From positions 625,694 through 689,693 of the forward strand of contig NZ_QUMT01000002.1 of assembly GCF_003387155.1 (NCBI RefSeq): DNA of 64,000 bases, written 5' to 3'. This DNA is from Roseateles depolymerans (lineage in GTDB: Bacteria > Pseudomonadota > Gammaproteobacteria > Burkholderiales > Burkholderiaceae_C). Each line of letters opens with the position of its first letter. Within the stretch, counting starts at the first letter, position 1. A program made the translations under genes and the position numbers. This document shows, piece by piece, positions 1 through 7,319 of the stretch. Under the pieces are notes generated by a model, which did not search any database, was not told where the DNA came from, and saw only the letters and a program-made list of their open reading frames with translations.

Positions 1-2
1 CC

Positions 3-47
3 CAAGAAGACGAGTCCGTCCAGGAACTGGACGCAGTGGCCTGCTGA
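3..47 (+). CDS. 3' end of an unidentified gene (partial)
   Basis: The window opens inside a plus-strand frame that ends at a TGA at 45-47. It encodes an acidic tail of 14 residues, QEDESVQELDAVAC. The other two plus frames read straight through this stretch without a comparable end. Only the tail is present, so neither family nor function can be named. It could equally be a chance frame. Confidence 0.3.
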   Translation, partial: QEDESVQELDAVAC

Positions 48-156
48 AGATCGACTGCAGCGGTCGGGCTCACTTGCCGGTCTCCGCGACCGGTCTCAAC
101 GGCCAGTTTCAGCGGCCAGTTGGCCCTTGCAGCGCCGTTGATCGACGCCCGCTGGC

Positions 157-435
157 TCAGAGCTCCTGGCCGTACTGGTCTCGGTAAGCGACCCGCAGCG
201 CCCGGCAGTGCGCCAGAGCCTGTCGCCGGGCCTCTTCGCCCAACTCCGCCCGCGCGGCCGCAAGATCACATTGGTGAACCGCCTCGGCTGCCGCGGAGAG
301 TTCGCGCCGGCGCGATTCCGGATAGACCAGCGCCAGCACCGCCATCGCGCACATGCCGGCGACCAGCAGTTTGCGGGCCACGCCATGCAGCCAGCCGGAT
401 GGCTCCTGGCATCCTTGTTGTGTTGTTGGATTCAT
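157..435 (-). CDS. Small membrane-anchored hypothetical protein
   Basis: This encodes a 92-residue protein of unknown function. The start is placed at the ATG preceded by GAGGGTGGG; the frame is open further upstream, but that part reads as low-quality arginine/proline-rich sequence. Residues about 21-38 (KLLVAGMCAMAVLALVY) form one transmembrane segment. A cytoplasmic or periplasmic Glu/Ala/Arg-rich helix with two cysteines follows. No catalytic motif is visible. It is divergent from the small gene that begins at 628 and has no clear operon partner. Confidence 0.5.
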   Translation of the reverse strand: MNPTTQQGCQEPSGWLHGVARKLLVAGMCAMAVLALVYPESRRRELSAAAEAVHQCDLAAARAELGEEARRQALAHCRALRVAYRDQYGQEL

Positions 436-627
436 CCCACCCTCGTGAACGCTGCTGTGGCGCAGCTTTTTCGCCCGAGCCGGGATTCTCAGGCCATCCG
501 GGTTCGCATCCCGCCCCAGGGATGAGGGGGGAAGGCCTCGGGTGTGACGCACCGCACAGCGAAGCGGTCAGTCTTGGCATACTGCGGGCCGTTCATTGTT
601 CCAACCCGATTGCCGGTTCCGATTCCC

Positions 628-846
628 ATGTCATCGACCCCGTCCACGCCCTCCCAGGAGACCCTGGTCATCACCCCCGAAGAGCGCGCGGCCCTGTACT
701 TCATTCCGCAGGCGCCGGGCGGCATGATCGTCAGCGAAGAGATGCAGCAGCGGCTGCAGGACAAAGGCCTGGCCACCGGCATCCGTGAGGACGGCCGGCG
801 CTGGCTCACCGAGTTGGGAGACCGGGTCCGCCTGGGCAAGCTCTGA
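628..846 (+). CDS. Small conserved-looking hypothetical protein
   Basis: This encodes a 72-residue soluble protein. The start chosen is the ATG beginning MSSTPSTPSQETLVITPEER, because the upstream part of the open frame is compositionally odd. The body has a short amphipathic helix (ITPEERAALYFI), a Gly-Gly turn and a C-terminal RRWLTELGDRVRLGK segment. No known domain was recognised. It converges on the glutathione transferase gene that ends at 890. Confidence 0.5.
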   Translation: MSSTPSTPSQETLVITPEERAALYFIPQAPGGMIVSEEMQQRLQDKGLATGIREDGRRWLTELGDRVRLGKL

Positions 847-870
847 CCCGGCCAGCGGCGCTTCGACGTT

Positions 871-900
871 CAGCGCCGCTCAGCGCTGATCAGCGCCGCT
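871..900. repeat. Decamer tandem repeat (3 copies) at a stop codon
   Basis: Three consecutive 10-bp units read CAGCGCCGCT, CAGCGCTGAT and CAGCGCCGCT. The array overlaps the minus-strand stop codon of the glutathione transferase gene at 890-892. It is short, probably arose by slippage, and has no evident function. Confidence 0.6.
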
Positions 901-1582
901 TGTATTGCGACGAACCGAAGAGGTTCTCGCGCGCCTTGTCGTCGACCAGCGGCTTGCGCCGTTCGGCCAGCACCTCCACCGCCCGCTGCACGGCGGGGCG
1001 GGCTGCGATCTCGTCGAACCATCCCTTGAGGTGGGTGAACTCGCTCAATTCCACGCCCTGGTTCTTCCAGCTGCGCAGCCACGGGAAGATGGCCATGTCG
1101 GCGATGGTGTAGAGGTCCCCGGCGATGTAGCGGCTCTGGGCCAGGCGCTTGTCGATCACCCGGTACAGCCGCTGGGCCTCGTTCGTGTAGCGCTCGATGG
1201 CGTACTCGATCTTCTCGGGTGCGTAGATGCGGAAGTGGTGGGCCTGCCCCAGCATCGGGCCCACACCGCCCATCTGGAACATCAGCCACTGCAGCACCTC
1301 ATACCGCCCGCGGGTGTCCTCCGGCAGGAACTGGCCGGTCTTGCCCGCCAGGTAGAGCAGGATGGCGCCCGATTCGAACATCGACATCGGCGCGCCGTCC
1401 GGGCCGTCCGGGTCCACGATGGCCGGAATCTTGTTGTTCGGGCTGATGCGCAGGAAGGCGGGGTCGAACTGGTCCCCGGCGCCAATATCCACGGGAATCA
1501 CCCGGTAGGGGAGGCGACATTCCTCCAGCATGATGTGCACCTTGTGCCCATTGGGCGTGGGCCATGAATACACTTCGATCAT
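890..1582 (-). CDS. Nu-class glutathione S-transferase / disulfide-bond oxidoreductase (YfcG-like)
   Basis: This encodes a 230-residue cytosolic glutathione-dependent oxidoreductase. Residues 1-80 form the thioredoxin-fold domain with the nu-class TPNGHK motif near residue 9 (the family uses Thr/Asn here to bind glutathione) and the ISPNNKIPAIVD cis-Pro motif. The rest is the all-helical C-terminal domain. YfcG/YghU enzymes of E. coli reduce disulfides and peroxides using glutathione; the same role is inferred here. The start is the ATG of MIEVYSWPTPNG; about 75 further residues open upstream do not resemble the family. It is divergent from the hypothetical gene at 1641, with 58 bp between starts. 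Confidence 0.85.
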   Translation of the reverse strand: MIEVYSWPTPNGHKVHIMLEECRLPYRVIPVDIGAGDQFDPAFLRISPNNKIPAIVDPDGPDGAPMSMFESGAILLYLAGKTGQFLPEDTRGRYEVLQWLMFQMGGVGPMLGQAHHFRIYAPEKIEYAIERYTNEAQRLYRVIDKRLAQSRYIAGDLYTIADMAIFPWLRSWKNQGVELSEFTHLKGWFDEIAARPAVQRAVEVLAERRKPLVDDKARENLFGSSQYKRR

Positions 1583-1640
1583 CTTGTGTTCTCCGTTGGG
1601 GCGCAGGGCCAGGTTCCGGCCCCCGCGCTTCCCCAGCCTC

Positions 1641-2387
1641 ATGGTAATCAAACAAATCAGACAGTGGTTCACCGTTCGTGCCAATGCCGCGCGGTGGCGT
1701 CCGCTGACGGAGTGGGCCGAGCAGCGCGGCGGCGTGCTGCGGCATACCCGCGACGGCCGGGGTTTTGTCATCGACCTGCCCCGGGCGCTGCCCGGGCTGA
1801 CCCGCATCGAATGGGGCCCGTCCCAGCGCAGCTACATCAAGGGCGCGGAGCTGCGCATGCGCTGCGAGCTGAAGCTGCATCCGGACCTGCAGATGATGAT
1901 CATCGAGCGGCAGCTGATGGACGAGCTCGAGCGCAGCGTCTTCGAGGCCTACACCGACACCCTGCGCACCCGCGTTGACACCGACACCCCGGAGGAAATG
2001 CGCTGGCTGGTGATGTTCCCGAAGCAGCCGGTGCAGGAGTCCAAGCTGGTGAAGCAGCGTTTTGGTGCGGTGAGCGTGAGCCGGGAGCTGTCCAGCAACT
2101 GGTTGTCGCCGGAGCTGTGTGCGCGGCTGGCGCAGGCCAGCCAGGACATCCTGGTGGAGGGGCGTCCGTTCGTGCTGCTGAGCCTGCGCGGCAACATCTA
2201 CCTGCGCACGGCCATGCCGGATGCGACGCTCAATGAGGTCCAGGGCCTGGTGAGCGTGCTGGAGGCAGCGGCGCAGAGCGCCCAGGACCTGAGCCGCCGC
2301 AATGGCGGGGATGCGATGTGGCCCACCACGACATCGGCCGCCTGGCACAACCGGGCGGCCGAGAGCGAGGACGGCGCTTCGGCTTGA
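1641..2387 (+). CDS. Hypothetical protein, 248 aa
   Basis: The family is not recognised. The start is the ATG of MVIKQIRQWF; the upstream open frame overlaps the divergent transferase gene and is unlikely to be coding. The protein is soluble, with no signal peptide or membrane segment. It is rich in charged helices (MIIERQLMDELERSVFEAYTDTLRTR), with a predicted mixed alpha/beta N-terminal half containing IEWGPSQRSYIKGAELRMRC. The last 40 residues are low-complexity and probably disordered. Its only context clue is the divergent YfcG-like gene. Confidence 0.6.
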   Translation: MVIKQIRQWFTVRANAARWRPLTEWAEQRGGVLRHTRDGRGFVIDLPRALPGLTRIEWGPSQRSYIKGAELRMRCELKLHPDLQMMIIERQLMDELERSVFEAYTDTLRTRVDTDTPEEMRWLVMFPKQPVQESKLVKQRFGAVSVSRELSSNWLSPELCARLAQASQDILVEGRPFVLLSLRGNIYLRTAMPDATLNEVQGLVSVLEAAAQSAQDLSRRNGGDAMWPTTTSAAWHNRAAESEDGASA

Positions 2388-2523
2388 GCTCGCTCGGCGG
2401 CCACCCAGGCCGCTTCAGATTGGGCTTACTGGGATCACGCGTGGCCAATCACGCGCGACAGATCACGTGCGGCAGATCAGGCCTGCCGCGGATCTGGTCG
2501 GCTTCCGCCCAGCGCCGTCCGGC

Positions 2524-3600
2524 TCAAGCCCGCTGGGCAAACTGCCAGCCCAGCGCCGCCATCGGCACTGCGCCCGCGGCAGCCTCCCGGGCCCGCGCGC
2601 TCGACGCGGTGCCGTCCTCGACCCGCTTGGCGATGCCTTGCAGGATCGCGGCAATGCGGAACAGGTTGTAGGCCAGGTAGAAGTTCCAGTCCTTCATGAC
2701 CGTCTCCACATCCGCTCGGCCGGTCCGCTCGCAATAACGGCGCACATAGCTCAGCTCATCCGGAATGCCCAGCCCGGCCAGGTCCACACCGCCCAGGCCC
2801 CGCGCCGCGCCGCTCTGGCGGATATGCCAGGACATGCAGTGATAGCTGAAGTCCGCCAGCGGATGCCCCAGGGTGGATAGCTCCCAGTCCAGCACGGCCA
2901 GCACACGCGGCTCGGTCGGGTGGAAGACGAGGTTGTCCAGCCGGTAGTCGCCGTGCACGATGGACACCTCGCGCTCATCCCGCGCCGACGCGGGAATGTG
3001 CTGCGGCAGCCAGTCGATCAGCCGGTCCATCGCTTCATTCGGGCCGGTGACCGAGGCCTGGTATTGCTTGCTCCAGCGGCCGATCTGCCGCTCGAAGTAG
3101 TTGCCCGGCTTGCCGTACTGCTCCAGCCCGACCGCCTTCACATCCACCTGGTGCAGGGCGGCCATGACGCGGTTCATCTCGTCGTAGATGGCACTGCGCT
3201 CGGCATTGGAGGCGCCCGGCAGCGACTGGTCCCACATCACCCGGCCCTGTACGAAGGCCATGATGTAGAACGCGCGGCCGATGATGGACTCGTCCTCGCA
3301 CAGCGCCAGCATCTGCGGCACCGGCACGTCGGAGCCGGCCAGCGCCCGCATCACGGTGAACTCCCGCTCGATGGCATGGGCCGACGGCAGCAGCTTGGCC
3401 ACCGGGGCCGGCTTGGAGCGCATCACGTACTGCATCTGCGGCGTGATCAGCTTGTAGGTGGGATTGGACTGTCCCCCCTTGAACTGCTCCACGCTCAACG
3501 GCCCATGAAAGCCCGGTACATGCTGGCTCAGCCAGGCCTGCAGGGCTTCGATGTCCATGGGTTGGGCGAGGGCCCGCGTGCCGGTGAATACGTCGTCCAC
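2524..3600 (-). CDS. APH/ACAD10-type phosphotransferase family protein
   Basis: This encodes a 358-residue aminoglycoside-phosphotransferase-fold kinase of the type linked to acyl-CoA dehydrogenases in proteobacteria. The catalytic loop HGDYRLDNLVF and the metal-binding LDWELSTLGHP are intact. GTG at 3600 is chosen as start because AGGAGA lies just upstream and the family's opening (DIEALQAWLSQHVPGF) follows directly. The substrate is unknown; the ACAD10/11 relatives phosphorylate hydroxyacyl-CoAs, so a role in fatty or hydroxy acid breakdown is inferred. An aminoglycoside-resistance role is unlikely. The Crp/Fnr regulator gene lies upstream on the same strand with 73 bp between them. Confidence 0.8.
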   Translation of the reverse strand: MDDVFTGTRALAQPMDIEALQAWLSQHVPGFHGPLSVEQFKGGQSNPTYKLITPQMQYVMRSKPAPVAKLLPSAHAIEREFTVMRALAGSDVPVPQMLALCEDESIIGRAFYIMAFVQGRVMWDQSLPGASNAERSAIYDEMNRVMAALHQVDVKAVGLEQYGKPGNYFERQIGRWSKQYQASVTGPNEAMDRLIDWLPQHIPASARDEREVSIVHGDYRLDNLVFHPTEPRVLAVLDWELSTLGHPLADFSYHCMSWHIRQSGAARGLGGVDLAGLGIPDELSYVRRYCERTGRADVETVMKDWNFYLAYNLFRIAAILQGIAKRVEDGTASSARAREAAAGAVPMAALGWQFAQRA

Positions 3601-3673
3601 GATGTCTCCTGTTTTTCGAAAGGGGTCGGGTGGCGCCACCGCAGCCCCTGCGTCGCAGGGCGTGGGGCGGCGT

Positions 3674-4390
3674 TCAGCGGTTGGCAATGGCCAGCAGCTT
3701 GTCCTTGCTCAGCAGCACGAGCCGGGTGGGTTCCACCCGCACCGCGCCTTCGCGCTCGAAGCCCTTGAGCTCCTGATTGACCCGCTGCCGGGACGCACCC
3801 AGCAATTGCGCCAGGTCTTCCTGCGCCAGCTGCAGGCCGATGCGGATTTCCTCCGTGCCCTCGGCGCCCTGCGACACCCCGTAGCTGCGGGCGAGCAGCA
3901 GGATCTGCTTGGCCAGGCGGGAGGCCAGCGGCCGGGTGTTGAGGTCTTCCACCACGTCGAACATCAGCCGCAGGCGGCGGCAGTTCAGGCGCAGCAGGGC
4001 TTCGTAGAGCTCGGTGTGGCGGGACAGCAGGTCCTTGAAATCCGCCTTGCGCACCACCAGCAGCGTGGTCTCGCCATGGGCGCTGGCATCGTGGGTGCGC
4101 GGCAGGCCGTCGAACAGGGCAATGTCGCCAAACCAGGTGCCAGGCTCGACATAGGTCAGCGTGACCTGCTTGCCGGACAGCGAGACCGAACTCACCCGCA
4201 CCGCGCCCTTGGCCACGCCCACCCATTCCACCGCGGGTTCGCCGCGCACGGACATCAGGGCGCCGTCGGGCACGCGGCGGACAAACGCGCGCGCCAGGAT
4301 GTCGCTGCGCAAGGGCAGAGACAGTTTGGAAAACCAAGGCCCCGACTCGATGTTGTTGCGTTCAGAAATTGAAAGAACCGAGCTGTTCAT
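3674..4390 (-). CDS. Crp/Fnr family transcriptional regulator
   Basis: This encodes a 238-residue cytosolic DNA-binding regulator. Residues about 20-140 form a cyclic-nucleotide-binding-type beta-roll (ARAFVRRVPDGALMSVRGEP, then GTWFGDIALFDGLPRTHDA). The C-terminal winged helix contains EDLAQLLGASRQRVNQELKGF. There is no N-terminal cysteine cluster, so it is not an iron-sulfur FNR-type oxygen sensor. Its effector cannot be read from sequence. It is followed by the APH-like kinase gene, with which it may be cotranscribed. A 6-bp dyad with a 6-bp centre lies just before its start and could be an autoregulatory site. Confidence 0.88.
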   Translation of the reverse strand: MNSSVLSISERNNIESGPWFSKLSLPLRSDILARAFVRRVPDGALMSVRGEPAVEWVGVAKGAVRVSSVSLSGKQVTLTYVEPGTWFGDIALFDGLPRTHDASAHGETTLLVVRKADFKDLLSRHTELYEALLRLNCRRLRLMFDVVEDLNTRPLASRLAKQILLLARSYGVSQGAEGTEEIRIGLQLAQEDLAQLLGASRQRVNQELKGFEREGAVRVEPTRLVLLSKDKLLAIANR

Positions 4391-4399
4391 GCTTTGTCG

Positions 4400-4417
4400 C
4401 TGGCGTGACAGCGCCAG
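4400..4417. promoter_or_regulatory. Dyad CTGGCG-N6-CGCCAG upstream of the Crp/Fnr gene
   Basis: This is a perfect inverted repeat with a 6-nt centre, 10-27 bp upstream of the regulator's ATG on the minus strand. The half-site/N6/half-site geometry matches Crp-family operators, although the half-site sequence is not that of E. coli Crp. It may be an autoregulatory site or simply a leader hairpin. Confidence 0.35.
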
Positions 4418-4531
4418 TCGTCTCCAGATGCGTCGGGCCTATTGTGTATGACGAGGCGGCCCGACGCGGCCGGGTTGACGATGGCTTTGGGTAAACCAGA
4501 ACGATGCAGAACCCGCCAGGAGCGCTGAACG

Positions 4532-4554
4532 CGCGCTGGCCTTGCACCAGCGCG
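4532..4554 (-). terminator. Stem-loop downstream of the TonB receptor gene
   Basis: A perfect 8-bp GC stem (CGCGCTGG / CCAGCGCG) with a 7-nt loop begins about 24 bp after the stop codon. No T-tract follows on the minus strand, so it is at best a weak or factor-assisted terminator. Confidence 0.3.
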
Positions 4555-4577
4555 GGGGGGCACTCAGGCGCGTGCGC

Positions 4578-7004
4578 TCACCAGCGATAGGCCAGCTTGG
4601 CCACGTACTGCCGGCCGTTGAATCCGAAGGGCGAGAAGCTGCTGTAGCGCAGGATGCCGCCCACCGAATTGGCGGCCAGCACCGGGTCCGGGTAGCGGTT
4701 GCCCAGGTTTTCCACGCCCAGTTGGGCGTCCCAGGGGCCCTGGGTCCAGCCGGCCGACACATCCACCAGCCAGGCGGCACTGAAGCGCTGGTCATTGACC
4801 GGGTTGCTCTGCCGCACCTCGTAGTGGCCATAGCGTGTGGTGGCCACCCGCGCATTCCACGCCCCCCACTGATGCTGCGCGGCCAGCAGCAGCTTGGTGG
4901 TAGGGGCGCTCACGGTGGCGCGGGCCAGGGTCACCCGGTCGATCAGTTGGAGGTTGTTGTCCGTCAGCACCTGCGGATTGGCGTCGACGCCCCGGATGCT
5001 GTTCTTGTTGTGGTTGAAGGCCAGCGTGTAGGTGCCACGTCCGCCCACGCCCCAGTCCTGCTGCAGGCTGCTGACCAGGTCCACGCCGCGGGTGCGGGTG
5101 TCCAGCGCATTGGTGAAGTAGCGCCCGGCGCTGACCAGCACACCCTGGGCCGCCAACTGGTTGCGCAGCGCCGTGGGCAGGCTGAGGTTGGCGGACAGCA
5201 GGATGCGGTGGTCGATGTCGATCTGGTAGACATCCAGGGTGGTCTGCCACTGCCGGGTCGGCTGCCACTGCAGGCCCAGGCTGGCCTGGCGGGACTTCTC
5301 TGCCTTGAGCGGCTGCGCCCCCAGTGCCTGCGCCGCCGCCGAGCCGACCGGGAAGGTCCCGGCCTCCACCAGCGCACCGTTGATGAGGTTGGTGGAGGTG
5401 GTCGCGAAATACTGCTGTGCCAGGGACGGCGCACGGAAGCCGCTGGACAGCGTGCCGCGCACCGACAGGCTGGAGGCCACGACATACCGGCCGGACAGCT
5501 TCAGCGCCGAGGCATGGCCGAAGTCGCTGTAGTCCTCGACACGGGCGGCCACGGACGTGCTGAAGTCCCGGGTCCATGACCCTTCCAGGCCGGCATAGAC
5601 CGACACATTGTCCCGACGATGGCTGCCCGCATTGCTGGGCTGAAAGCCCGGAAAGCCCGACGCGCCGCCGCCGGTGTAGCTGCCGGGCTCCCCCGCCTCG
5701 ATCGAATACCGCTCCTGCCGCCACTCGGCGCCGACCGACAACACGGCCGGGCGGAATCCTCCCCAGTCGATTTCCCGTGAGGCATCGACATTGGCCAGCG
5801 TCTGCCGGTTGCTCAGCCGGCCTGCATCGAAGCGGGTGGGGCTGGCGGCGCCCAGCGAGTAGTTGGCGGTGTTGGCCACGGCGATGTCGAACTCGTTGCG
5901 CCCGTGGTTGAGGCTGGCGTCCCATTGCCAGGCGCCGGCCTGTCCGCGCACACCCAGCACCAGGCTCGCGTCCTGGCTGGTGCTGTCCTCCAGCGGCAAA
6001 AAGCCTTCCGGATACAGCGACCCCACATTGTTGGCCACGGCGGTGGCCTGCGTGCGCCAGAAGGCGGCGGAGACCGTGTCCCGGTGGCTGTAGCTGGCAA
6101 CCGAATAGACCTGCAGGCCAGCGGCCTCCAGTTGGCCATTGAGAATCACCGACTGCTGGGTGCTGTCCGGGTCGCCCAGGCGGTTGTTGACCTGGCCCCG
6201 GCGGGGCTCGGTGGCGGCGTCCCGCGTGTCCACGCCAGCGCGATTGGTGCGCTGCTGATGGCGGTTCTCCGCCGCCAGCCGCAGCCATCCGGCGTCCCCC
6301 AGCGCGAGGCCGAACTGGGCCGACACAATGGCCCGCCCGCCGTCCCCGGCATCGGTCTGGCCCCAGTCGCCCGCAATGCTGCCGCCGGTGGGGCCTTTCT
6401 TCAGGACGATGTTGATGACGCCGGCAATGGCGTCCGAGCCATATTGCGCCGCGGCGCCGTCCCGCAGCACCTCCACCCGGTCGATGGCGGCGATGGGAAT
6501 GGCGTTCAGGTCCACCGGCGCCGAGCCGCGACCCTGGGTGCCGTTGATGTTGACGACGCTGCCGCTGTGGCGGCGTTTGCCGTCGATCAGCACCAGCGTC
6601 TGGTCCGGCGACAGTCCCCGCAGCTGTGCGGGGCGGACCGCGTCGGACGCGTCCGTCAGCGAAGGACGGGGGAAGTTCAGCGAGGGCAGCAGCTGTGCCA
6701 GCGCGGTGGCGAGTTCGGTGCTGCCGCTGCGTCGCAGTTCTGCCGCATCGATCACATCCACGGGGGACTCGGACTCGGCCAGCGATCGGTCACTGCGCCG
6801 GGTGCCGGTCACCACCACGGCCTGGAGACTGGCCTGGGCTCCGGCAGAGGCGCTGGCCCCGGTAGCGGTGGCGGGCGGTGGGGTCTGTGCCAGGGCAGGG
6901 GCGCTCATGGCGCTCATGGCGGTCATTGCAGTCATGGCGGCCAGCGAGGACAGCGTGCTTGCGGCCAGCGCCAGGGAGGTCGTCGTGAACGGAAACGCAG
7001 GCAT
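4578..7004 (-). CDS. TonB-dependent outer-membrane receptor
   Basis: This encodes an outer-membrane active-transport barrel of about 808 residues. An Ala/Met-rich signal peptide ends near PALAQ. The plug domain follows with RGLSPDQTLVLIDGKRR and VEVLRDGAAAQYGSDAIAGV, both hallmarks of TonB-dependent receptors. The long beta-barrel ends in YVAKLAYRW, a terminal aromatic as required for barrel insertion. The start is set at MPAFPF. The NG-rich plug (VVNINGTQGRGSAPVDLN) resembles receptors that are not simple siderophore transporters. The substrate is not predictable and no transport partner or riboswitch was identified nearby. Confidence 0.9.
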   Translation of the reverse strand: MPAFPFTTTSLALAASTLSSLAAMTAMTAMSAMSAPALAQTPPPATATGASASAGAQASLQAVVVTGTRRSDRSLAESESPVDVIDAAELRRSGSTELATALAQLLPSLNFPRPSLTDASDAVRPAQLRGLSPDQTLVLIDGKRRHSGSVVNINGTQGRGSAPVDLNAIPIAAIDRVEVLRDGAAAQYGSDAIAGVINIVLKKGPTGGSIAGDWGQTDAGDGGRAIVSAQFGLALGDAGWLRLAAENRHQQRTNRAGVDTRDAATEPRRGQVNNRLGDPDSTQQSVILNGQLEAAGLQVYSVASYSHRDTVSAAFWRTQATAVANNVGSLYPEGFLPLEDSTSQDASLVLGVRGQAGAWQWDASLNHGRNEFDIAVANTANYSLGAASPTRFDAGRLSNRQTLANVDASREIDWGGFRPAVLSVGAEWRQERYSIEAGEPGSYTGGGASGFPGFQPSNAGSHRRDNVSVYAGLEGSWTRDFSTSVAARVEDYSDFGHASALKLSGRYVVASSLSVRGTLSSGFRAPSLAQQYFATTSTNLINGALVEAGTFPVGSAAAQALGAQPLKAEKSRQASLGLQWQPTRQWQTTLDVYQIDIDHRILLSANLSLPTALRNQLAAQGVLVSAGRYFTNALDTRTRGVDLVSSLQQDWGVGGRGTYTLAFNHNKNSIRGVDANPQVLTDNNLQLIDRVTLARATVSAPTTKLLLAAQHQWGAWNARVATTRYGHYEVRQSNPVNDQRFSAAWLVDVSAGWTQGPWDAQLGVENLGNRYPDPVLAANSVGGILRYSSFSPFGFNGRQYVAKLAYRW

Positions 7005-7319
7005 GAGGGTCAGGGCTCCACCGTGGAAAGCCGCCAGGGTGCCGCCAGCAGCGCAGCGGCGCAAAGAAGCGAACAGAGCAAGCTTATGGGTTGACGCCGG
7101 GCAGCGGACATGTCGTCCTTCAGTCCGGGGTCAAGGGTTCTGGTTCTGCGTCGTGTACGGTGTCTGCCATGCGCCCGGGGCTGTGCGTGCTCCACCCCGT
7201 GTGGCGGGAAGACGTGGCAACCGGGGCATTCCGACGAGGGAATGCGGGGGGAAACCCCGTCTCGGATGTAAAAGGCCGTGCTAGAGTGAAACGCACCCAA
7301 CAAGCCTTTTCAAAGTGGG
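7005..7319. other. Divergent intergenic region with two adjacent hairpins
   Basis: This 315-bp region separates the TonB receptor (minus) from the FimV-like gene (plus). It contains GCATTCC-6 nt-GGAATGC at 7226-7245 followed at once by CGGGG-5 nt-CCCCG at 7245-7259, about 60 bp before the FimV-like start, in the direction of its leader. No cobalamin-box, c-di-GMP or other riboswitch consensus was recognised. No gene is supported here. Confidence 0.5.

Noticed and set aside
2524-3600. Aminoglycoside resistance gene
   Set aside because: Although the fold is APH-like, the motifs match the housekeeping ACAD10-type phosphotransferase group and there is no resistance or mobile context.
3674-4390. 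Oxygen-sensing FNR proper
   Set aside because: The N-terminal cysteines needed for the iron-sulfur cluster are absent, so only a general Crp/Fnr assignment is supported.
7005-7319. Cobalamin riboswitch before the TonB-dependent receptor
   Set aside because: The hairpins present lack the B12-box and the conserved core strings, and they lie nearer the divergent FimV-like gene.
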